64,000 bases of DNA, taken from positions 1-64,000 of the forward strand of contig CAIVEI010000141.1 in the NCBI GenBank assembly GCA_903904835.1, written 5' to 3'. This DNA is from an uncultured Schlesneria sp. GTDB taxonomy: Bacteria > Planctomycetota > Planctomycetia > Planctomycetales > Planctomycetaceae. A program made the translations under genes and the position numbers. Under the pieces are notes generated by a model, which worked only from the letters and a program-made list of their open reading frames with translations, did not search any database and was not told the origin of the DNA. Shown piece after piece: positions 1 through 8,109 of this stretch; position 1 is the first letter of the stretch; every line of letters starts with the position of its first letter.

Positions 1-42
1 CCTCGCTTGCGCGTCGGGCTAACGTTTCACGGTGTTTTTTAC
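1..42. repeat. Partial copy of a dispersed palindromic repeat
   Basis: Bases 1-28 are identical to the reverse complement of 42688-42715, and bases 1-40 match 42748-42787 at 35 of 40 positions. The window therefore opens inside one arm of a repeat whose complete inverted form lies at 42.7 kb. It ends with a run of six T, which could also let it act as a terminator for a gene to the left of the window. Confidence 0.75.
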
Positions 43-149
43 TCAAATGGTTTAACGCTTGATCGATAATGATCTTGTGTCGAATCTCAGAGAATGTCTG
101 AATCATCCGGTCCTCGTATAAAGATATTCGATTCAATTCAAGAACAACC

Positions 150-1112
150 ATGACACACGTTTCTATTACGACCGGTGCCCGACTCCATTTCGGCCCCCTC
201 TCGGTTTCAGCACCAGCGGGGGGACGATTTGGCGGTGTTGGCCTCATGATCGATTTTCCGCGTACAGTTATCACTGCGAATGCGGGATCAGCCGATCTGA
301 TTCGCGGTGATGAACTGACGAAGAAACGCGTTGTGGAATTTCTTCATCGAGTCCGTACGGCAGTCCCCGATCATTATCGAGTTCCCTGCGAAATCGACGT
401 TACAGAAACAATCCCGTCTCATTGTGGTTTCGGCTCAGGGACTCAATTGGGTCTCGCAGTCGCCCTCGCAGCGGCAATTGTTGCCAAAGAATCAGATCCA
501 TCGCTTAAGGAACTGGCTCTTCGCGTAGGACGCGGGTTGAGGTCCGCAGTCGGGCTTCATGGATTTCAGAAAGGTGGATTCCTGGTTGACGGCGGCAGAG
601 TTGAATCAAACAAGCTCGGAACACTCGTGACACGGACCGATTTCCCTGACGATTGGCGATTTGTACTGGCATCGCCTCAGCAGGCAATCGGACTTTCTGG
701 AGACGCCGAACAATCTGCGTTTGCCAGGCAATCGGCGATGCCCAGACTTCTCACCGCAGAACTTTGTCGGATCGTGCTCATGGAATGGCTTCCTTCCGTC
801 ATTGAGGCCGACTTCGCTCGATGTGGTGACTCGATGTTCGAATACGGCGAAGCGGTGGGAGAATTCTTTTCACCGACGCAAGGGGGCGTCTTCGCTCATC
901 CCCGAATGGCCGCGTGGGCTGACAAAGTCCGACAGCGCGGGATTTCTGGTGTCGCCCAGACATCGTGGGGGCCAACTCTCGCCGCACTCTGCTCAAGTGA
1001 TGAAATGGCCCAACAGTTGCGCAGTGACTTCGCCGGGGATGCGACCTGGAACGATTGCTCGTTCCAGATCGTTTCACCTTTAAATCGCGGAGCGATCGTC
1101 AATGTCTCATGA
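150..1112 (+). CDS. Beta-ribofuranosylaminobenzene 5'-phosphate synthase (beta-RFAP synthase), GHMP kinase superfamily
   Basis: This enzyme condenses 4-hydroxybenzoate or p-aminobenzoate with PRPP, the first committed step of tetrahydromethanopterin synthesis. The 320-residue protein starts with the family signature (residues 8-15, ARLHFGPL) and has a GHMP-type glycine/serine loop at about residues 88-98 (IPSHCGFGSGTQ). A second conserved segment follows at about 133-145 (GLHGFQKGGFLVDG). The length is normal. Planctomycetes are known to carry tetrahydromethanopterin-linked C1 genes, and this fits. No other gene of that pathway lies in the window, and the upstream neighbours are out of view. 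The ATG at 150 has only a weak ribosome binding site. It converges with the giant surface protein gene. The family call is firm; the exact aromatic substrate is inferred. Confidence 0.85.
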   Translation: MTHVSITTGARLHFGPLSVSAPAGGRFGGVGLMIDFPRTVITANAGSADLIRGDELTKKRVVEFLHRVRTAVPDHYRVPCEIDVTETIPSHCGFGSGTQLGLAVALAAAIVAKESDPSLKELALRVGRGLRSAVGLHGFQKGGFLVDGGRVESNKLGTLVTRTDFPDDWRFVLASPQQAIGLSGDAEQSAFARQSAMPRLLTAELCRIVLMEWLPSVIEADFARCGDSMFEYGEAVGEFFSPTQGGVFAHPRMAAWADKVRQRGISGVAQTSWGPTLAALCSSDEMAQQLRSDFAGDATWNDCSFQIVSPLNRGAIVNVS

Positions 1113-1175
1113 GGATGGAATCCTCTATCGAATAAGGTATGCACTCTATCGAATAAGGATGGAATCCTCTGAGAC
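1104..1175. repeat. Small hairpin and direct-repeat block between convergent genes
   Basis: GAGGAT-GGA-ATCCTC (1111-1125) is a perfect 6-bp hairpin, and AGGAT-GGA-ATCCT recurs at 1156-1168. A 15-base direct repeat (CTCTATCGAATAAGG) occurs at 1123-1137 and again at 1144-1158, 21 bases later. GTCTCA and TGAGAC bracket the block. It sits between the 3' ends of two convergent genes and may act as a weak two-way terminator, although it lacks a T-run. Confidence 0.5.
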
Positions 1176-1189
1176 TTCGCCGCAATGAA

Positions 1190-4100
1190 CTAGCTCACAT
1201 TGATGTCACGAGTGACAATGTTGCTATCGTAAATCCCGAAATTGGCTCCGTCGTTGACTTGGAAAGAGATTGTCCGCGTTAACGTGCTCGGCAATTTTCC
1301 GGTGTAACTAAATGTGATCGACCGTAATGCCGCCTGGTAGTTCGCCAGGGTGTCCGTTCCGGTCAGCACCAGCCGTCCTGTTGCCGAGAAGTATGTCCCC
1401 GTGATGTTGGCCGTGTTGACGAATGTGAGGACATCCTTGCCGATGGAATAATTGTTTGAGATCTGGATCACGGCACCCGTTATCGTTGTGATGCTCGGAT
1501 CGTAGATAATCAATGAATTCGTGACATTCAAAGCGGGTCCGCTTGCTTTGTACGCCAGTGGTGTTGATTCAATATTCGACAGGAATGCAACACCGTTCGG
1601 CGATGTGTAAATAATATTGCGAGCGGCAATATTACTTTTATGGACTCCTTCAAAAATCTGGAAATTGGCGATTCGAGCGATACTCGGCGGATTCAGTGAC
1701 GTCGTGGTGTAAGTCACTGACTGCAGAAGATTCTGGTAGGTGGTCAACGATCCGGAGCCCGTAAACGTCAGAATTCCATTTGCTGCATTGTATGAGCCAT
1801 TAATCCCAGGGACGCTTGTGAATTGCAATAAATCCCCAGTCTGCACGTTCTGAAGTTGGACCGTCGCTCCCGTCAGCGTTGGGTTATACGAACCCGTAAT
1901 CTGCAGGGTTGCCGTGATCTGTTCCGGGCCGTTTCCGAAGACATAATCAAGAGCGTACGGTTCAATTGTGTTCAACTGCGGAATGGAATTAATCACGATA
2001 TTCCGAGTGACAATGTTACTCGAAGACTGGCTGTCACTGACCTGGAAGTTGATAACTTTAGTCGTGAAGACAGGATTCCCGTTCAATCCAGAGAACGTGA
2101 CCGACCGAAGTGCATTCTGGTAATTCGCGACGCTTGCCGTTCCACTCAACGTCAAGATTCCATTTTTCGCATCCCAGCTTCCCTGGATACTTCCGGTATT
2201 CGTGAATTTCAGGAAATCCTGTCCTGAAATGTAGTTTTCGACAATTCTGATCGTCGCACCCGTGAGATTTGCATTGACAGGATCATTCGCCTGTAACGAA
2301 GAAGTTATCAAAATCGCCGGATCATTTTGCGAGTAATTGACAGGCGCCGATTCCAACCCGCGCAATATTGGCGCGCTGGCGACCGCGTAAAAACTGATGA
2401 TCCGTGTTGCCGGCGGGTTGCTTGTCAGCGAAGAATTCGTTGCGACGAACGAGACTGTTCGAGGCAATGTACTCGGAACGCTTGACGTATCTTTATATTG
2501 AACCGACTCCAGTGCCGCCTGATAATTTGCAACGGTGTCAACGCCGGTAAGTGTCAGCATTCCCGTTGAAGCATTCCAGGTCCCGTGTATTTTCGCTGTA
2601 TTCGTGAAAAGCAACTGATCCTCGCCTAAGGCATAGTTGCTCGTGATTTGGACCGTCGCCGTAGGGAGTGTCGGATACACTGGATCGGTCACCGTCAACC
2701 CAGGTGAGACTGCGACCGTCGTGTTTGGGATGTAGAATAGATTTCCGGTATCGGTTGTGACCGTTGGCGGATAGTTGATCGGAATCAAGACAATACTTCT
2801 TGATTGGGTACTGACCCCCGTTGTTGAATGGACCGAGAACGTGATCGTGCGTGACAAGACCGAGTTGTAAGTCGAGGCGAAGTAACTGACGGTCCGCAAA
2901 GCCGCCTGATAGTTTTCTGCAGTGTCGTTACCGCTCAGGCTGAGTGTACCGGTTGATGGATTCCAGGTACCGGAAATCTTAGCTGTGTTCGTGAACAAAA
3001 GATTATCAATTCCAGGCTGATAATTTCCAGAAATCTGCACGGTAGCCGACTGAAGAACATCAGGCCCTACTGGTGTCACAGTCAACGTCGATGTGACTTT
3101 TGTTGTTGCTCGCGTGATATAGGACAACGCCGACGATTCGATATTTGCTAAAACCGCCGAACCAGGATTGATTGCAGTGAGAACAAGATCGTTTCCATCA
3201 CCGCCAGCGTAGTTTGCCGTAAACGTGTACTGTCGACCTTGATATGTCGCTGCAATAGCACCACCCTGGGGAAGGTTTGTAAATGTTCCGACGATCGGTT
3301 GATTGGACGTGTTATTGACAATCGTGATCTTTGTGCCGACTGATGGAGCAAAATTCAGTGACAGGTTGAGTGAGCCGTTTGCAGTGTAACCATTTGCTGA
3401 GACGGGGAATCCTGTCGGTGTTCCCGTTGCTAAGACTCCCCCTTTTCCTGGTATCAGGCTGATTGGTCCATTTACGTTACTACCGCTATCGAGTGCCGTT
3501 GTGTTCGTGCCGCCGTTGTCAAGAATGATTTGTCCACTCCCGGCAGTTGACTGCACAGCAAACGCTCCACCGAAGACAGGTATGGAGGCCTTCGTAAATG
3601 TGATGTTACCCAACTGACTGGAATCACCAAACGTTACCGCGCCCGCGGTAGCAGTGAAGAAGTTCGCCAATTCGGCAGCCGTCAGATTCACTCCGACAAC
3701 CGCGTTATCCAGACCGCCGATACTCATCGGAAGGCTGGGGACCGACGTGCGAACTATAATCCCACCACTGGTGCCGCCTGCATCAACTAATCCGCCGATG
3801 TTCATATCGGCACCGCGTAACGTGATCGCCGTCGCGGAGTTTCCGCCCGTTATAATTACAGCGCTTTGCGCAATTGTCAGTGTTCCAACTCCATTGTCGC
3901 CCTGATCTGCGGCCGTCACATCGGCTTCAAGGGTGATGTTCCCAAAGCCAGTGATAATGCTTCCAGCGCCAATGTTCAATGAGTCGGCCGCTGCTAGCCA
4001 TAGGGAATTTCCCGCGCCAAAAGTTGTGATGTCCGCACCGGCATCATTGATTGCACCGTGAACTGCGGCCTTGAATGTGTTAGTGAGAGTTATCGAGCCG

Positions 4101-7100
4101 GAGATTGTGGCACTGTCGGTTCCCGCATTTCCGGTTTCGATATCGACACTGTTCACATTGGCTACAAAACCATTAAGGCCGGGAATCGTGATCGTATCGT
4201 TACCGTCACTTGAAGGTGTTGCACCAGTGTTCACATTCAGTTGTTGTACGTTCCACACTGCAACTGTCTCGATTGCGGTGCCTGCTGTCGTCCCTGAAAT
4301 CACGAACGAACTTGTACTTCCAACGTTGGCGATTCCAGCCGTCAGATTAGTTCCGTTGGCAATCGTCAGGTTGTCGTTCTGACCCGATGGGCTGACCGTG
4401 ACGCTGCCGAATCCGGAAATGTCTAGCGGTGCCAGGCCATTGAATTTGATCGGTAGATTGTCAACCAGCACAACCCCCTGCGTCCCGTTGACACCAGGTA
4501 TACTGCTCGGCGAATAAGTGCTTGTATCAGCCGCCGTCCCCTTGACGGCCAGACCGTTGCTTCCTTGACCTCCGTCATAGTTGATGCCATTCACTGGAAC
4601 GAAATTGCCGTTGCTGAGGTCGACCGTCAGCAAGTCATTGCCTGGGTCACCTGCAACAATAATCGACGTGAATGATTTCAATGCGAACTCTGATAGCAGC
4701 GATCCGTTCTGCAGGACTTGAACTTTGGTTGGGTCGGTTGGACTTTCCTGCAATTTGATGTTGTTCGCGCCCACGCCCATATCAATGAATAGCGAATTAT
4801 CCGAGGAAATTCCGCTGGCAGATGTCGACAGCAAATACGCTCCGGGTCCGAATCCGGTCGACATCGTAAACTGAGTACTCACGATCGCGCTGCCGGTTTC
4901 AACTCCCGGCGTCCAGTTCATCGTTCGGGCGTAACTGACCGTTCCTGACGAATTGGTCAGTGAAACGATGGGGTAGTTGGACGCCATTTCGGCCCCGCTG
5001 CCAAACGCGGCACCGCTGGAAAGACCATCGAGCTGCGTTCCCGAAAGAGTAAACGACGTCGCATTGGCGGTAATCCCAGTAATCGTTGGTTTCGCTCCGG
5101 CCGGAGGTTTGCCAGTGGGGGAAAATGCCCAAACCGTCCCGGTCGTTTGATTACTCAGCAGAACTTGACCGTTTGGTAAGGCCAGCATCCGTAGATTACT
5201 TGCAGGACCGTTGATCGAGTTGTTCAGTAACCCGACAGGAGTGACATCCGAAAGTGCGTTCGTCACGGGATCAAAATCGAAGAAATACGTCGGACCATTC
5301 GCAATGTGTTTCCCAAAGGAATCGACTCCGGGTGAATCCGCTGCAAACAGGAAGTGTCCATTGGAAAGCATGACGCCTGGTGTCGAATCAGCTCCGATTC
5401 CGCCTGGCAATGACGGACCAGCTACCCACGTGTTTGTCGATGGTGTGTAGATCGCCATGTTGCCGTTGGCACCGACAAACAAGGCTCGTCCATCGGGAAG
5501 AAGCGTTGCAGGTCCAAGAACGTTTCCAAACGATGTGCCAGTCAGACCAACAGGAACAGTTCCTGCATCAATCCATGTTCCACTTGAAGGAACATAACGT
5601 TGAGCGTGCCCCGATCCGCTGACATCATACGACAAAACACTCCCATCAGCTAAAAGAACCCAGTTTTCATTGTTGCTGGAGTCAGAACGAAGTTTGCTGC
5701 CTGTTTGAGTCCACGTATTGGAAACGGGATCATAGATGTAGGTCTGTGGGCCGTTGATATAGCCAGCCAGAACCTTGCCATTTGGCAGAACGACGGTCGG
5801 GCCGTCTCCAAATTGTGCTTGCGGAAAACTGGCAATCGCAGTCCACGTATTCGTCACAGGGTCATAGATTTCGCCTGTATTACTGTTGGTCGCCAATGTG
5901 GGGCTTAACGGATTCGTGTAAGTTCCGCCAAGTACTAGAACCTTGCCGCTTGGCAAGACGTTCTGCCCGTTTAACAGCCGGGATCTGCTCATTGAGGTCA
6001 GGCTGGACCAGGTTCCATTCGTGTAGCTTCCCGTTGCGTCTGGGGTGAGCCGCTTGACTTGGTTGGTCACACCACCTGATTGGACCATCACAGATCCGTC
6101 AGACAGCAATGTCATCACACCAGCCGAGCCAGCCGGATCAGCAACCGTCACCGGCGCCCAACCGGTCGGTGCCGCTGAATATCCCGACAGATCGGGAATG
6201 AAAGTATTTAAAATCGGTGAACCAATACCTGTCACAAGGTCGTAACCTTTGCCCGCCAGATATCCGTTGCTTCCGGTCGTGATATCATGGAAATCAGTGG
6301 CAGGTAACTTATAGATCGAGGGAAGTGTTTGACTTGAACCATCGAGGGTCGTATGCCCAGTAAGAACCCGCCCCTGATCGACAACCGCCATTACGCCGCT
6401 GAACATCGGTGCCGCCAGGCTTGTCCCGCCGTATTGCGACCACGGAGTCGCATTGCCGAAATCATAGGTGTCGTAAACTGGGACCCCTGTGTTGGGGTCG
6501 GCATCCATGGAAACGTCAGGAATGGTCCGAATGCCACTACTCTGGACACTTCTCTGGTAAGCAGGCTCTGATTCGTAATAGCTGTAGCCACCACCGCTGC
6601 CGCTCCAGCCAGTCTCACTGATGTAATTCCCTGAACTATCGATCGTCAATGTGGTTCCACCAACCGCAACCACATTCGGAGAGGACGCTGGATATGCATA
6701 GCTGATATCACCGCTGTCCCCTGATGACGCGACAAATGTGACCCCTTGATGTCCGTTTGGCGTCAAAAAGTACGAATCATAGTTGGCAAGATAATACTGG
6801 TACTCAGGAAAGCCGAAACTCATTGAAACCACGGAAACACCCGCAGTATTGCGTGCAGTGTCAACGGCCGTAAAAAGGTCTACAGGGTTTTGGGATGCCG
6901 CTTCGAAAAGAATGATGTTGGCCTGTGGGGCCATCACATGTGCCCATTCGATGTCCAGCGATTCCTCAACAGACCAGCCCCCTTTACCCAAAGGGTCTTT
7001 ACCTGGAAGATTTGCTCCACCAAATTCATTCAGAACCTTGAAGCTTGGCGCGTCTGGAAGACCGAAATACGCATCAAACGCAGGTAGATCGGTAAGAGCA

Positions 7101-7483
7101 TTCGGGTCATTGTAGGCACCCACGATGGCGATGGTTTGTCCTGAACCGTCACCCGTCACTCCACCAAAAGTCACGGTATTCATGCCGTATGCTTGCTGCA
7201 TTTGCGCGGGCGTAATCCCCGTCGGTGCCGACGTCGCGCTTTTTACAGCGCCAAACGGATGGGCGGCAACCAAGTCGATCGGCTCTTTGGGAATCGCTGG
7301 CGTGGGCGAAGGAAGCGTTCCTGCGGCAGGAGCACCGCTCAACAGCCTGCGAGACTCCAACGCTTGAATCTCAACGCTGACAACAGACCATTGTCGTGCC
7401 AATCTGGGACGGCGAGCTGTCCGATGTCCTTGTGTTCCGTTGATGACCTGTCGCAATGCCTTTAACCACGAATGACGCACCAT
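1190..7483 (-). CDS. Giant secreted protein: sedolisin (S53) peptidase domain, kelch/galactose-oxidase-like domain and five C-terminal repeats
   Basis: The product is about 2,097 residues. The N-terminus is long and basic and ends in an LESRRLLSG motif at about residue 45-53, the sorting-type motif common on planctomycete surface proteins. Residues about 80-430 form a sedolisin-type serine peptidase: the E-x-x-x-D pair in EESLDIEW (about 175), the oxyanion Asp in SSGDSG (about 255), and the nucleophile Ser in GGTSLAAP (about 357). Kelch-like blades follow (YDPVTNTW, YDPVSNTW, YTPSTNTW, about 540-740), then a galactose-oxidase-like early-set domain (about 795-895). A beta-rich adhesin-like stretch covers about 900-1450. 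Five repeats of about 120-135 residues follow, each with a G-T/S-W/Y-N...G-x-L-x-L-x-G...NYQxAL core. The ATG at 7483 is preceded by AAGGGA; a TTG lies at 7489. The likely role is extracellular proteolysis or adhesion. The sugar-oxidase activity is not established. Confidence 0.85.
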   Translation of the reverse strand: MVRHSWLKALRQVINGTQGHRTARRPRLARQWSVVSVEIQALESRRLLSGAPAAGTLPSPTPAIPKEPIDLVAAHPFGAVKSATSAPTGITPAQMQQAYGMNTVTFGGVTGDGSGQTIAIVGAYNDPNALTDLPAFDAYFGLPDAPSFKVLNEFGGANLPGKDPLGKGGWSVEESLDIEWAHVMAPQANIILFEAASQNPVDLFTAVDTARNTAGVSVVSMSFGFPEYQYYLANYDSYFLTPNGHQGVTFVASSGDSGDISYAYPASSPNVVAVGGTTLTIDSSGNYISETGWSGSGGGYSYYESEPAYQRSVQSSGIRTIPDVSMDADPNTGVPVYDTYDFGNATPWSQYGGTSLAAPMFSGVMAVVDQGRVLTGHTTLDGSSQTLPSIYKLPATDFHDITTGSNGYLAGKGYDLVTGIGSPILNTFIPDLSGYSAAPTGWAPVTVADPAGSAGVMTLLSDGSVMVQSGGVTNQVKRLTPDATGSYTNGTWSSLTSMSRSRLLNGQNVLPSGKVLVLGGTYTNPLSPTLATNSNTGEIYDPVTNTWTAIASFPQAQFGDGPTVVLPNGKVLAGYINGPQTYIYDPVSNTWTQTGSKLRSDSSNNENWVLLADGSVLSYDVSGSGHAQRYVPSSGTWIDAGTVPVGLTGTSFGNVLGPATLLPDGRALFVGANGNMAIYTPSTNTWVAGPSLPGGIGADSTPGVMLSNGHFLFAADSPGVDSFGKHIANGPTYFFDFDPVTNALSDVTPVGLLNNSINGPASNLRMLALPNGQVLLSNQTTGTVWAFSPTGKPPAGAKPTITGITANATSFTLSGTQLDGLSSGAAFGSGAEMASNYPIVSLTNSSGTVSYARTMNWTPGVETGSAIVSTQFTMSTGFGPGAYLLSTSASGISSDNSLFIDMGVGANNIKLQESPTDPTKVQVLQNGSLLSEFALKSFTSIIVAGDPGNDLLTVDLSNGNFVPVNGINYDGGQGSNGLAVKGTAADTSTYSPSSIPGVNGTQGVVLVDNLPIKFNGLAPLDISGFGSVTVSPSGQNDNLTIANGTNLTAGIANVGSTSSFVISGTTAGTAIETVAVWNVQQLNVNTGATPSSDGNDTITIPGLNGFVANVNSVDIETGNAGTDSATISGSITLTNTFKAAVHGAINDAGADITTFGAGNSLWLAAADSLNIGAGSIITGFGNITLEADVTAADQGDNGVGTLTIAQSAVIITGGNSATAITLRGADMNIGGLVDAGGTSGGIIVRTSVPSLPMSIGGLDNAVVGVNLTAAELANFFTATAGAVTFGDSSQLGNITFTKASIPVFGGAFAVQSTAGSGQIILDNGGTNTTALDSGSNVNGPISLIPGKGGVLATGTPTGFPVSANGYTANGSLNLSLNFAPSVGTKITIVNNTSNQPIVGTFTNLPQGGAIAATYQGRQYTFTANYAGGDGNDLVLTAINPGSAVLANIESSALSYITRATTKVTSTLTVTPVGPDVLQSATVQISGNYQPGIDNLLFTNTAKISGTWNPSTGTLSLSGNDTAENYQAALRTVSYFASTYNSVLSRTITFSVHSTTGVSTQSRSIVLIPINYPPTVTTDTGNLFYIPNTTVAVSPGLTVTDPVYPTLPTATVQITSNYALGEDQLLFTNTAKIHGTWNASTGMLTLTGVDTVANYQAALESVQYKDTSSVPSTLPRTVSFVATNSSLTSNPPATRIISFYAVASAPILRGLESAPVNYSQNDPAILITSSLQANDPVNANLTGATIRIVENYISGQDFLKFTNTGSIQGSWDAKNGILTLSGTASVANYQNALRSVTFSGLNGNPVFTTKVINFQVSDSQSSSNIVTRNIVINSIPQLNTIEPYALDYVFGNGPEQITATLQITGSYNPTLTGATVQLQNVQTGDLLQFTSVPGINGSYNAANGILTFTGSGSLTTYQNLLQSVTYTTTSLNPPSIARIANFQIFEGVHKSNIAARNIIYTSPNGVAFLSNIESTPLAYKASGPALNVTNSLIIYDPSITTITGAVIQISNNYSIGKDVLTFVNTANITGTYFSATGRLVLTGTDTLANYQAALRSITFSYTGKLPSTLTRTISFQVNDGANFGIYDSNIVTRDINVS

Positions 7484-8109
7484 GTTCAAAATTCCCTTAG
7501 CTACGTAGTCTACTGCGAAGAATTGGACAGCCGGTCGATCAGCGAAATCGCCAGTCTCTGAACGAAAATGAGAACGCGTTGGACGGAATTGGATTCACAC
7601 GTATTAAAATGTAAATTGTAAAGATAATGGGGCTATGGAAGCGCAGGCAAGCAATTTTTCCCAGTAAGACGGAAGAAAACCAAGTATTTCGGAGCATCTG
7701 CCTCTTTTCCTGGCAGCACCTTCCATCCCAATCGCATGAATTCCCTTCATTGGCAGAAAACCGCTGCGATGGCGTGCGTAACCTTTTCCTCTTTCATCCT
7801 TCAGCGGCCTGAAACTGCGGCGATGGCGTGCGAAACGCGATTTTTCATCGACGAAGACCGAAGGCCCGGGCGCGGCCCGATAAAACGACACCAGATTTCA
7901 GCCCCCAAGTCACTTCACTGAACTGTCCCGCCTGATTGGCTCCTGGCGACGCGAACGCTTGTGGCGCGTCGGTTTACGGTTCAGAATCGCCGGATTCAGA
8001 CACAATTTGCCGGCAAACAACTTCTCGAATCGTTTTTCGTCAGCGTAATGCTTTGGTATTGTCGTTGAATTCCGATTTGATTCGCGGGCTCGAAAAAGAA
8101 AGCTGACTC
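7484..8109. other. 626-bp divergent intergenic region
   Basis: This region separates two divergently transcribed genes for secreted proteins, so it should hold both promoters. The only repeat I see is the 12-mer CGATGGCGTGCG at 7767-7778 and about 54 bases later. Short open frames here have no recognisable features. I see no RNA gene. Confidence 0.4.

Noticed and set aside
7604..7921. Overlapping open frames on both strands upstream of the cytochrome/WD40 gene
   Set aside because: They are under 100 codons, have no ribosome binding site or recognisable motif, and occupy a divergent promoter region.
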